Source: Bacteroidales bacterium (GTDB taxonomy: Bacteria; Bacteroidota; Bacteroidia; Bacteroidales; Lentimicrobiaceae). Taken from it: a DNA stretch of 64,000 bases. Both the position numbers and the translations under genes were made by a program. The notes beneath the pieces are model-generated. The model ran no database searches. It saw only the letters and a program-made list of their open reading frames with translations, and was not told where the DNA came from. Within the stretch, counting starts at the first letter, position 1; every line of letters starts with the position of its first letter. Shown piece after piece: positions 25,859 through 33,691 of the stretch. The stretch covers positions 350,020 through 414,019 of the forward strand of contig JADJEQ010000003.1 in the NCBI GenBank assembly GCA_016709025.1, in the 5' to 3' direction.

Positions 25859-26926
25859 ATGAAAAATTTACCGGCCGGCTTGCTGATTGTAATTCTTTTA
25901 TTAATTACTCAGCCATTCGATGCTATAGGATGCACAACTTTCTGCATGAAAGACAACAACGGTCACCTGATTTTCGGAAGAAATTTCGATTTCCCCAGTG
26001 GTCTCGGTTATGTGGAAATCAATCACCGGTCACAGATTAAAGCAGCGCATATTGCACCTCCTGAAAAACCCTTTTCATGGATTTCAAAATACGGAAGCAT
26101 CAGTTTTAACCAGATCGGCCGTGAGTTTCCTTATGGCGGCATGAATGAAGCCGGGCTTGTGGTAGAGCAGATGTGGCACCAGGATGCGAAATACCCTGAA
26201 ATGGATGATCGGAAAGCGCTTACTGAATTACAATGGATTCAATACCAACTGGATAATGCCGCTACTGTGGATGAAGTAATTGCTAGTGATTCCTGGCTCA
26301 GAATCTCATTTACTTCAACTGCCACCCTGCACTTTCTGGTTGCAGATGCTGAAGGAAAGGTTGCCACGATAGAATTCACAGACGGGAAAATGAATGTGCA
26401 TACCGGCAGTAAATTGCCCTACGCTGCATTGGCCAATTGCTCTTATGAAACCTCCCTGGACTATAAATTGAAAAAGGAGATCGGAAATACTGAATCATTC
26501 GCCGCCTGGACAGAGAACTCATCGGGCAGGTTTAAAACAGCAGCAGATATGATGGCTTCATGGTCACCGGATAAAGGGCATATTGTTGATTACGGATTCT
26601 CCGTCCTGGAGCAGGTAGCCCAGGGAGATGCAACCCAATGGAGCATCGTCTATGATATCACTGAAAAGAAAATCTATTACAGAACAAATACCAACCCACA
26701 AATCAGAAGTCTGAATTTTAATGATTTCGATTATGCCTGCAATGGCGAAGCACTCAGGCTTGATATTCATTCAAACGAAATAAGTCTTTTTCTACCTGCA
26801 GATTTTTCAGGCAGCTATAAATTAATCTCGGATGTTTGTAATCAGGTTGAGTTTCTGAAGGGATTGCCCGAAGAGGCCAGAATTGCCACAGCACAGTTTG
26901 GCCTCGACATTAAATGTGAAAACTGA
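25859..26926 (+). CDS. Linear amide C-N hydrolase (choloylglycine hydrolase / penicillin acylase family)
   Basis: 355 residues from ATG 25859, chosen because it begins a signal peptide (K-N-L-P then a hydrophobic run). Cleavage before C25 in I-G-C-T-T-F would expose the N-terminal nucleophilic cysteine typical of this Ntn-hydrolase family. F-G-R-N-F-D-F, G-M-N-E-A-G-L-V-V and a late N-P-Q-I-R arginine fit. Known members cleave bile-salt amides, penicillin V or N-acyl homoserine lactones. This one is exported. Substrate is open. Confidence 0.9.
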   Translation: MKNLPAGLLIVILLLITQPFDAIGCTTFCMKDNNGHLIFGRNFDFPSGLGYVEINHRSQIKAAHIAPPEKPFSWISKYGSISFNQIGREFPYGGMNEAGLVVEQMWHQDAKYPEMDDRKALTELQWIQYQLDNAATVDEVIASDSWLRISFTSTATLHFLVADAEGKVATIEFTDGKMNVHTGSKLPYAALANCSYETSLDYKLKKEIGNTESFAAWTENSSGRFKTAADMMASWSPDKGHIVDYGFSVLEQVAQGDATQWSIVYDITEKKIYYRTNTNPQIRSLNFNDFDYACNGEALRLDIHSNEISLFLPADFSGSYKLISDVCNQVEFLKGLPEEARIATAQFGLDIKCEN

Positions 26927-27018
26927 TTTTTCTTAAACTCAAATAAAACATATAACTTTCAGCCTGTTGTTGTACTCCAAATATAACAATAGTCGATAAC
27001 CTATTTTACCAAAGATCC

Positions 27019-27459
27019 ATGCCTTCAGGAATAAAAGTAAGTATCCTAAGTGAAACCACGGATAATTTTGATTTTCAATATGCGGTAGTTGCATCCAGGT
27101 TTCAAAATCAGTGGATTTTCGTTCGTCACCGCGAAAGGAATACCTGGGAGATACCAGGTGGCCATATCGAGCCCGGCGAAACGCCGGAAGATGCCGCATT
27201 GCGGGAACTCAGGGAAGAAACCGGGGCAGAAATTTTCAGCATAAAACAAGTCTCTGCCTATTCAGTGGAAAAAGATGCTGTAACCACTTTTGGAATGCTC
27301 TATTTTGCAGATATTCAGGTTCTCGGCAAATTGCCGGATTCCGAAATCGCCGAAATTATGTTATTGAAACACCTTCCCGGAAAGCTCACCTACTCACTTA
27401 TCCAACCTATTCTTTTTGAAGAAGTTATCAAATTTTTAGAGAAACAGACTAAGCTGTAA
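27019..27459 (+). CDS. Nudix hydrolase
   Basis: 146 residues. The complete Nudix box runs from G48 to A70 with R62-E63 and E66-E67-x-G, the metal-binding glutamates. Such enzymes hydrolyse nucleoside diphosphates linked to another group. The sequence W-E-I-P-G-G-H before the box resembles the YtkD/MutT-like group, so nucleotide clean-up is likely. It stands alone, downstream of the amidase gene. Confidence 0.92.
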   Translation: MPSGIKVSILSETTDNFDFQYAVVASRFQNQWIFVRHRERNTWEIPGGHIEPGETPEDAALRELREETGAEIFSIKQVSAYSVEKDAVTTFGMLYFADIQVLGKLPDSEIAEIMLLKHLPGKLTYSLIQPILFEEVIKFLEKQTKL

Positions 27460-27471
27460 TTGTCGTCAAAT

Positions 27472-27510
27472 GAGGTTAAGGTTAAAGTTAAGGTTAAGGT
27501 TAAGGTTGAG
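27472..27510. repeat. Hexamer tandem array (AGGTTA)n
   Basis: Six or so degenerate units of AGGTTA directly after the Nudix stop. The short frame running across it is a by-product of the repeat. Confidence 0.7.
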
Positions 27511-27544
27511 ATGGATACTAAACCAAGTCGAAGGGCAATCATTT

Positions 27545-27581
27545 CATCATTCCATCATTCCATCTATTCCATCATTCCATT
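27545..27581. repeat. Octamer tandem array (ATCATTCC)n
   Basis: About four degenerate copies of ATCATTCC / CCATCATT. Same intergenic stretch as the two neighbouring arrays. Confidence 0.65.
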
Positions 27582-27618
27582 ATTTTTACCCCTAGCTCCT
27601 GTCGAAAGGCCATCATTC

Positions 27619-27737
27619 CCATCAGCTAATCAGCTAATCAACCAAATCAACTAATCTGCTAATCAACTAATCAATCAGCCAATCAGCCAATCTGCTAATC
27701 TGCTAATCTGCTAATCAACCAATCAGCTAATCTGCTA
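27619..27737. repeat. Octamer tandem array (AATCNGCT)n
   Basis: About 119 bp of degenerate AATCAGCT / AATCTGCT / AATCAACT units, ending 8 bp before the stop of the pseudouridine synthase gene. The reverse-complement unit forms the array at 32806-32870. Units have no spacers, so this is not a CRISPR. Confidence 0.75.
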
Positions 27738-27744
27738 AATTTCA

Positions 27745-28338
27745 CTATTCCCTAAGTCTATCCACCCCTTCCTGAACAAAAGCTTCGACTTCCCTGACTT
27801 CACCCGGTTTTAAATCACCCAGATAAACCGAACCTACCCTGATCCGGAACAAACGCAGGGTCGGAAAACCGGCTGCGGCCGTCATCTTTCTGATCTGCCT
27901 GTTTTTGCCTTCTGTAAGTGTAATCGATACCCAACAAGTGGGGCCATGCCTGTCGTCGCGGATTTTCTTAGTCCTTGGCGGAAATCCCGGATCAGCATCC
28001 AATAATTTAACCTTACAGGGTAAAGTCATATATTTCACACCCCTGATCCCGATTTCAACCCCCGTCCTGAGTTTTGCCAGTGCTTCCTCATTTATCAGAC
28101 CATCGAGCTGAGCATAATACTCCTTTTCATGATTCTTTGCACGAACCAGTTCACTCTGCATTCCGTCGGTGGTCAGCAAAAGAAGCCCTTCACTGTGTTC
28201 GTCCAGCCTGCCAATGGGCATGGTGCCTTCCGGGAAATCATAAAGCTCACCCAAAACCCGCTTCCAGTCAAGGTCACACACAAACTGACTCATATAACCG
28301 AAGGGTTTGTGAATGATAAAATGGCGGTGCAAAGTCAT
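27745..28338 (-). CDS. 23S rRNA pseudouridine synthase, RluE/RsuA family
   Basis: 197 residues from ATG 28338; a longer frame adds 20 residues with no family similarity. The catalytic motif G-R-L-D46-x-x-S-E-G-L-L-L-L-T is intact, with K-N-R-Q-I-R-K-M downstream. The protein lacks the S4 domain and is as short as RluE, which modifies U2457 of 23S rRNA in Escherichia coli. Assignment to RluE rather than RluB/F rests on size and the opening H-K-P-F-G-Y. It diverges from the GT2 gene. Confidence 0.9.
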   Translation of the reverse strand: MTLHRHFIIHKPFGYMSQFVCDLDWKRVLGELYDFPEGTMPIGRLDEHSEGLLLLTTDGMQSELVRAKNHEKEYYAQLDGLINEEALAKLRTGVEIGIRGVKYMTLPCKVKLLDADPGFPPRTKKIRDDRHGPTCWVSITLTEGKNRQIRKMTAAAGFPTLRLFRIRVGSVYLGDLKPGEVREVEAFVQEGVDRLRE

Positions 28339-28464
28339 GGGTTGAATTTGGTGCAAAGTTAAAACGGAATCTTTACCGGTAATATAAAATTCATGCAAAC
28401 AAAATTAATCAACCATTTACACAATACCGGTTATTACAGCGCTTTACTTTCGGGCCATTTTCCC

Positions 28465-28472
28465 TATCTTTA
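28465..28472 (+). promoter_or_regulatory. Probable -7 box of the GT2 fusion gene (TATCTTTA)
   Basis: One mismatch from TAnnTTTG, 28 bp before the start codon. Upstream CTTTC is a weak -33 candidate. Confidence 0.35.
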
Positions 28473-28499
28473 CCGTCCACAAACAAAGAGGTCCAATTA

Positions 28500-30464
28500 A
28501 TGAAGCTGTCGGTTGTAATTGTTAACTACAACGTTAAGTTTTTCCTTGAGCAATGCCTTCATTCTGTTGATGCAGCCATCAAAGGGCTTGAAGCAGAGAT
28601 TTTTGTGGTTGACAACAATTCGGTGGATGGTTCGGTGGAAATGGTTGCTGAAAAGTTTCCGGACGTCAGACTGATCGCAAACCGCGAGAATACAGGCTTT
28701 TCAAAAGCCAACAACCAGGCCGTTCAGCAGGCGAAAGGAGAGTATATTCTCTTACTAAATCCCGATACAGTAGTAGAACACGACACCTTCTCCAGATCGG
28801 TGGCTTTTATGGATGCCCACCCTGATGCCGGTGGTTTGGGCATTAAAATGGTTGATGGCAAGGGCCGTTATCTTCCCGAATCGAAGCGTGGCTTGCCAAC
28901 GCCCATAGTTGCATTTTATAAAATATTCGGTCTTTCAGCTCTTTTTCCTAAATCAAAAATCTTCGGCAAGTATCATCTGGGCTACCTCGATAAGGAGCAG
29001 ACCCATGTGGTGGATGTTCTTGCCGGAGCCTACATGATGCTCAGGCGCGAAACCCTCGACAAAACAGGCCTACTCGACGAAGATTTCTTTATGTACGGCG
29101 AAGACATCGACCTGAGCTACCGCATAACCAAATCCGGATATAGGAATTATTATTACCCTGACGCCCGCATCATTCATTACAAGGGTGAAAGCACGAAAAA
29201 ATCGAGTGTTAACTATGTATTTGTGTTCTACAATGCCATGGTGATCTTCGCCCGCAAGCATTTTACGCAAAAAAACGCCCGCCTGTTTTCATTACTTATC
29301 CACATAGCCATTTACCTGAGGGCTGGCGTTGCTGTTCTCTATAGAATAATGAATAAGTTACTGTTGCCGCTTTCAGATGCTGCAGTGATATATGCAGGAT
29401 CGTTGCTGATTGTTGATTACTGGGAGAGCAATGTAACTTATACGGTAGGCGGTCATTATCCACCATTGTTTTTGTTTGGTATACTTCCGGCCTATATATT
29501 TATCTGGCTATTCTCGGTACTGATCAGCGGAGGATATGATCCTCCCCTGAGATTGCGGCGCATTCTGACTGGACTGTTGGCCGGTACCATTACAATCCTG
29601 GTTTTCTACGCGCTGCTTCCGGCTGATTTTCGCTTTTCAAGGGCGTTGATTATCCTGGGTGCTATATGGGGAATGCTATCCATGACCGGGATCCGCTTCC
29701 TGCTGAACCTGGCCGGATTCAAAAATTTCAAAATCGGGGCCAACCCCAACAAGCGGTATGCCATCGCCGGTGACACCGAAGAATCGGAGAGGGTAGCCGA
29801 CTTACTGAGAAAAACACTGGTAAATCCTGGTTTTATCGGGCTGGTTGGTATTAAGGACACAAAAAACAATTCGAACGGTTTTATAGGTAACATCGCACAC
29901 CTGGCCGACATCATCAGTATTTACAAAATAGATGAGGTAATTTTCTGTGCCCGTGATATTCCGGCCCACCGGATCATCGATACCATGAGCCAGTTGCAGC
30001 GGAGCCCGGTTGATTTTAAAATCGCACCCCCTGAAAGCCTTGCCATTATTGGTTCCAATTCAATAAGTACGACCGGCGATCTGTATGTGATTGACATCAA
30101 CTCCATCAGTAAAATAAACAACCGCAGGAACAAGCGCATTTTCGACATTTCGCTGTCAGTGATTTTACTCCCTGTTAGTCCGCTGCTGATGTGGATTACC
30201 AAAAATCCACCGGTGTTTCTCTTCAATATATTCAGGGTACTCACCGGGATACGCACCTGGATCGGTTATGCGCCAGAAACCTCCTCAGGTTCATTAAAGC
30301 CATCGATCCGGAAAGGTATACTCAATCCAACAGATCTTTTCCCCAACCGGAAGATTGATGCGGAAACCGCAATGACATTAAACATGCTTTATGCACGGGA
30401 TTACCGTATAACCAATGACTTAAACATATTTTTCAAGGGTTTCAGGAGGCTGGGTAGAATGTAA
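28500..30464 (+). CDS. GT2 glycosyltransferase fused to a WcaJ-like membrane/Rossmann region
   Basis: 654 residues. Residues 1-260 are a GT2 transferase of the rhamnosyltransferase WbbL type: V-V-I-V-N-Y-N, D-N-N-S-V-D-G-S, N-P-D-T, F-M-Y-G-E-D-I-D-L-S-Y-R. Residues about 270-405 hold four or five membrane helices. Residues about 415-530 form a Rossmann-like domain as in the N-terminal half of WcaJ/PglC-type initiating transferases. The tail begins like a bacterial sugar transferase (N-K-R-I-F-D-I-S-L-S) but lacks its catalytic P-V-x-F-x-Q and K-F-R-T-M motifs, so that part is probably inactive. A role in cell-surface polysaccharide assembly at the inner membrane is likely. The fusion is the unusual point. 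Confidence 0.88.
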   Translation: MKLSVVIVNYNVKFFLEQCLHSVDAAIKGLEAEIFVVDNNSVDGSVEMVAEKFPDVRLIANRENTGFSKANNQAVQQAKGEYILLLNPDTVVEHDTFSRSVAFMDAHPDAGGLGIKMVDGKGRYLPESKRGLPTPIVAFYKIFGLSALFPKSKIFGKYHLGYLDKEQTHVVDVLAGAYMMLRRETLDKTGLLDEDFFMYGEDIDLSYRITKSGYRNYYYPDARIIHYKGESTKKSSVNYVFVFYNAMVIFARKHFTQKNARLFSLLIHIAIYLRAGVAVLYRIMNKLLLPLSDAAVIYAGSLLIVDYWESNVTYTVGGHYPPLFLFGILPAYIFIWLFSVLISGGYDPPLRLRRILTGLLAGTITILVFYALLPADFRFSRALIILGAIWGMLSMTGIRFLLNLAGFKNFKIGANPNKRYAIAGDTEESERVADLLRKTLVNPGFIGLVGIKDTKNNSNGFIGNIAHLADIISIYKIDEVIFCARDIPAHRIIDTMSQLQRSPVDFKIAPPESLAIIGSNSISTTGDLYVIDINSISKINNRRNKRIFDISLSVILLPVSPLLMWITKNPPVFLFNIFRVLTGIRTWIGYAPETSSGSLKPSIRKGILNPTDLFPNRKIDAETAMTLNMLYARDYRITNDLNIFFKGFRRLGRM

Positions 30465-30570
30465 TCCAAAAAGGATAAAACCTTTTTAATTGAAGTTTGT
30501 TAAATACGGCAACAAGGAACATGTTTGTTCAGCACCTGTAAAGGAGCTTAAGTGTAATATAATCAATGCT

Positions 30571-31884
30571 ATGGCAAAATTTGAAGTAATCATGCCCAAA
30601 CTGGGCGAAAGCATTATCGAAGCTACAATTACCAGGTGGATAAAGAATCCCGGCGATCAGATAGAAGAAGATGATCCCATCGTTGAGATTGCCACCGATA
30701 AGGTTGACTCTGAGATCCCCTCCCCTGTTGAAGGAAAACTGATTAAAGTCCTTTTTAATGAAGGAGATGTTGTTCCTGTAGGAAAGGTAATTGCAATCAT
30801 TGAAATGGACCCCGACGCAGCAGTAGAATCCACAGAAGCGACTTCTGCTTCCGTAAAAGCAGTTGTTCCGGAAATTTCCGCAGATAAGCAAACCGGAGCA
30901 GCCCCGGCTGTTGTGGAAACAGTTGAGAGTAGTTCCGACAGGTTTTATTCCCCGCTGGTAAAAAACATAGCTAAAACAGAAGGAATTTCTCAATCTGAAT
31001 TGGATAAAGTTCCAGGTAGTGGAAAAGATGGACGCGTAACCAAAGAAGACCTGATGGCATATCTGAAACAACGTGGGCAGGTTCCTGCACCAGCAGCAGC
31101 AACAGCAGCAGTTGTTCAGCCTTCGGTTGCACCTCCTGCTCCGAAGCAGGCAGCACCTCCTGTTACAACATCTGCGGGCGATGAGATCGTTGAAATGGAC
31201 CGTATGCGGAAACTGATCGCCGACCACATGGTTATGTCGAAACAGGTATCTCCACATGTAACATCGTTTATTGAGGTGGATGTCACCAATATGGTAAAAT
31301 GGCGTGAACGGGTTAAAGACGATTTTCAGAATCGTGAAAAGGAAAAAATCACCTTCACCCCGATCTTCATTGAAACTGCCGCCCAGGCCCTCAAGGATTT
31401 TCCGGGTGTAAATGCCTCCGTTGACGGTTACAAAGTCATCCTGAGGAAAAACATCAACATTGGAATGGCTGCTGCCCTGCCAAATGGTAACCTGATTGTT
31501 CCGGTCATTAAAAATGCCGATCAGAAAAACCTGCTCGGTCTGGCAAAGGATGTTAACAGCCTGGCCAACAAAGCACGGACCAATAAACTCGAGCCGGACG
31601 ATATCTCAGGAGGTACTTTCACCATCACAAACCTGGGCACATTTGGAAGCATAACCGGATCTCCGATCATCAATCAGCCACAGGTGGCTATTCTCGGGCT
31701 GGGTGTCATTAAAAAGAAGCCAGTAGTGCTTGAAACGCCTGAAGGCGACGTGATTGCAATCAGGCATATGATCATTCTTTCTCTGGCTTATGACCACAGG
31801 GTAGTTGATGGTGCCCTCGGCGGAAAGTACCTGCAAAGGATGCAGCAACTGCTCGAAAGTTTCGACACCAACCGCAGCATTTAA
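30571..31884 (+). CDS. Dihydrolipoyl acyltransferase (E2) of a 2-oxoacid dehydrogenase
   Basis: 437 residues from ATG 30571, which begins directly with the lipoyl domain (M-P-K-L-G-E-S); a longer upstream frame lacks family similarity. The lipoyl lysine is K44 in T-D-K-V-D. A peripheral subunit-binding domain (about 132-170, V-P-G-S-G-K-D-G-R-V) follows, then an Ala/Pro linker and the catalytic domain ending D-H409-R-V-V-D413-G. It transfers the acyl group to CoA in the cytoplasmic complex. One lipoyl domain and no E1/E3 nearby leave pyruvate, 2-oxoglutarate and branched-chain types all possible. Confidence 0.93.
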   Translation: MAKFEVIMPKLGESIIEATITRWIKNPGDQIEEDDPIVEIATDKVDSEIPSPVEGKLIKVLFNEGDVVPVGKVIAIIEMDPDAAVESTEATSASVKAVVPEISADKQTGAAPAVVETVESSSDRFYSPLVKNIAKTEGISQSELDKVPGSGKDGRVTKEDLMAYLKQRGQVPAPAAATAAVVQPSVAPPAPKQAAPPVTTSAGDEIVEMDRMRKLIADHMVMSKQVSPHVTSFIEVDVTNMVKWRERVKDDFQNREKEKITFTPIFIETAAQALKDFPGVNASVDGYKVILRKNINIGMAAALPNGNLIVPVIKNADQKNLLGLAKDVNSLANKARTNKLEPDDISGGTFTITNLGTFGSITGSPIINQPQVAILGLGVIKKKPVVLETPEGDVIAIRHMIILSLAYDHRVVDGALGGKYLQRMQQLLESFDTNRSI

Positions 31885-31906
31885 CCTTAAAAAAGCCTAA
31901 TTTCGC

Positions 31907-31939
31907 AGCACCATGGATTATTTCCTGGTGCTTTTTTTT
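31907..31939 (+). terminator. Intrinsic terminator after the E2 gene
   Basis: Stem AGCACCA / TGGTGCT with a 12-nt loop, followed directly by a run of seven Ts, 22 bp after the E2 stop. It ends 11 bp before the next start codon, so the exonuclease gene must use a promoter within or just before it. Confidence 0.8.
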
Positions 31940-31950
31940 ATCCCTTAAAA

Positions 31951-32772
31951 ATGAAACTGAACTTAACAAGACCGCTGGCCATTTTTGACCTGGAAACCAC
32001 GGGTACGAACATCGGCTCAGACCGGATCGTTGAACTGTGCATTATTAAAATTCATCCCGATGGCCATGAAGAAGTCATGACCCGGCGAATCAATCCCGGA
32101 ATTCCCATTCCTGCCGAGGTTACAGCTATTCATGGCATTTCGGATGAAGATGTGAAAAATGAACCCAAATTTGCAGAAATTGCCCCGCAACTGATACAGT
32201 TCCTGGCAAATTGTGATATGGGAGGCTACAACTCCAATAAATTTGATGTTCCGTTGCTGGTTGAGGAATTCCTACGTGCCGACCTGGACTTCGAACTGAA
32301 AGGCCGTCGTTTTGTCGATGTGCAGAACATCTTCCACAAGATGGAACCGCGCACCCTGAAGGCAGCCTACCGGTTTTACTGTAGCATGGATCTGGTGAAT
32401 GCACACTCGGCCGAAGCCGACACCCGGGCAACCTATGAAGTGTTGCTCTCTCAGATTGAGCGGTATGAGGGTGTGGAGGTAATTGATAAAGACGGGAAAA
32501 TATCAATCCCGGTTGTTAATGACATCAAGGCATTACACGAGTTTTCGTTCCACAACCGGAATGCCGATCTTGTCGGACATCTGATCTTTAATCCAAAAAA
32601 TCAGGAAATTTTTAACTTTGGAAAACATAAAGGCAAGACCGTTGAGGAAATTTTCAATGCCGAACCTTCTTACTACGACTGGATGATGAAAGCCGACTTT
32701 CCGCTTTCAACCAAAAAAGTAATCACAGCCATCAAACTGCGCGGGTTTAACAAGAGTTCGGTAAAGATTTAG
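31951..32772 (+). CDS. DnaQ-like 3'-5' exonuclease (DNA polymerase III epsilon family)
   Basis: 273 residues. The DEDDh exonuclease domain (residues about 8-180) shows D13-L-E15, N-S-N-K-F-D-V-P and H-S-A-E-A-D-T-R-A. The remaining ~90 residues, with F-N-F-G-K-H-K-G-K-T-V and Y-Y-D-W-M, form a C-terminal domain common in Bacteroidota homologues. It degrades single-stranded DNA ends, as a proofreading subunit or a separate repair nuclease. The terminator hairpin just upstream suggests independent transcription. Confidence 0.9.
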   Translation: MKLNLTRPLAIFDLETTGTNIGSDRIVELCIIKIHPDGHEEVMTRRINPGIPIPAEVTAIHGISDEDVKNEPKFAEIAPQLIQFLANCDMGGYNSNKFDVPLLVEEFLRADLDFELKGRRFVDVQNIFHKMEPRTLKAAYRFYCSMDLVNAHSAEADTRATYEVLLSQIERYEGVEVIDKDGKISIPVVNDIKALHEFSFHNRNADLVGHLIFNPKNQEIFNFGKHKGKTVEEIFNAEPSYYDWMMKADFPLSTKKVITAIKLRGFNKSSVKI

Positions 32773-32805
32773 AATGGCATATTGGAATTCAGGAAGCACT
32801 GGATT

Positions 32806-32870
32806 AATTAGCGGATTAGCAGATTAGCAGATTAGCAAATTTCGGATTTCAGATTTCAGATTTCAGATTT
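32806..32870. repeat. Octamer tandem array (GATTAGCA)n and (TTTCAGAT)n
   Basis: Four GATTAGCA-type units followed by four TTTCAGAT-type units. The first part is the reverse complement of the array at 27619-27737. Same class of short direct repeats as those at about 10828. Confidence 0.7.
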
Positions 32871-33066
32871 ACCTTCGGTATACTCAGCTCCGCGTCTCGG
32901 CTCGGCAGAAGATGAAGTGATCACTCACTCAGACCAGGCACGACGACGAGGAGGGTGGCTCATTTCTTACTTCCGTATTTTTTTACTTTATAATTTAAAC
33001 TTTGAGCTTTAAGCTTTGAACTTTATACTTTACTTTTACTTTAGACTTACTTTAGACTTTTTACTC
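32871..33066. other. Gene-free stretch with low-complexity ACTTT tract
   Basis: A GC-richer segment (32880-32960) with no recognisable gene, then 32981-33062 made mostly of ACTTT/GCTTT units leading into the FAH-family start codon. No clear promoter box or hairpin. Confidence 0.4.
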
Positions 33067-33678
33067 ATGAAAATGATCTGCATCGGCCGCAATTACCGCG
33101 AGCATGCCAGGGAACTGAATAATCCCGTTCCATCCGAGCCGGTATTCTTTATGAAACCCGAATCGGCACAGTTACGCAACAACCAGCCATTTTTCTATCC
33201 TGAATTTTCTAAGGAAATTCATTACGAAGCCGAACTGGTGTTGCATATATGCAAGGTTGGACGCAACATTCAGGAAAAATTTGCCGGCACCTATTACGAT
33301 GGTATCGGAGTCGGTATTGACTTTACCGCCCGCGATCTGCAGCAAAAAGCCAAAGAGAAAGGTTTACCCTGGGAAATGGCCAAAGCCTTCGATTTCTCTG
33401 CTCCTGTGAGTAAATTTATACCCGTTTCCGGATTCCCCGATCTGAACAATATCCGGTTTGGCCTCTACAAAAACGGCGATATTGTGCAGGATGGCAACTC
33501 TTGTGACCTGATATTTTCATTTGACACAGTGATCGCCTATGTTTCAAAATTCGTGACCCTGAAGCAGGGCGACTATATCTTTACCGGAACTCCGGCCGGA
33601 GTGGGTCCGGTTGCAGTTGGCGATCGCCTCGAAGCTTTTATCGGCGATAAGAAAATGCTGCTCTGCAATATCCGCTAA
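33067..33678 (+). CDS. Fumarylacetoacetate hydrolase (FAH) family protein
   Basis: 203 residues from ATG 33067; a longer frame would run into the low-complexity tract. The metal-binding triad is visible as E54-x-E56 in Y-E-A-E-L-V and D85 in G-I-D-F-T-A-R-D. Family members act on acylpyruvates or oxaloacetate in the cytoplasm. The sequence R-N-Y-R-E-H-A-R-E-L-N and T-G-T-P-A-G-V-G-P are standard. It is followed 13 bp later by a large membrane-protein gene. Confidence 0.92.
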   Translation: MKMICIGRNYREHARELNNPVPSEPVFFMKPESAQLRNNQPFFYPEFSKEIHYEAELVLHICKVGRNIQEKFAGTYYDGIGVGIDFTARDLQQKAKEKGLPWEMAKAFDFSAPVSKFIPVSGFPDLNNIRFGLYKNGDIVQDGNSCDLIFSFDTVIAYVSKFVTLKQGDYIFTGTPAGVGPVAVGDRLEAFIGDKKMLLCNIR

Positions 33679-33691
33679 TCCGTTGATCGGT

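Noticed and set aside
27460..27654. Short protein frame after the Nudix gene
   Set aside because: It simply translates hexamer and octamer tandem repeats.
27460..27737. Possible CRISPR array
   Set aside because: Units of 6-8 bp run directly into each other without spacers, and no cas genes are present.
33611..33691. N-terminal extension of the polytopic membrane protein
   Set aside because: It would overlap the FAH gene in another frame; the ATG at 33692 directly precedes the first membrane helix.
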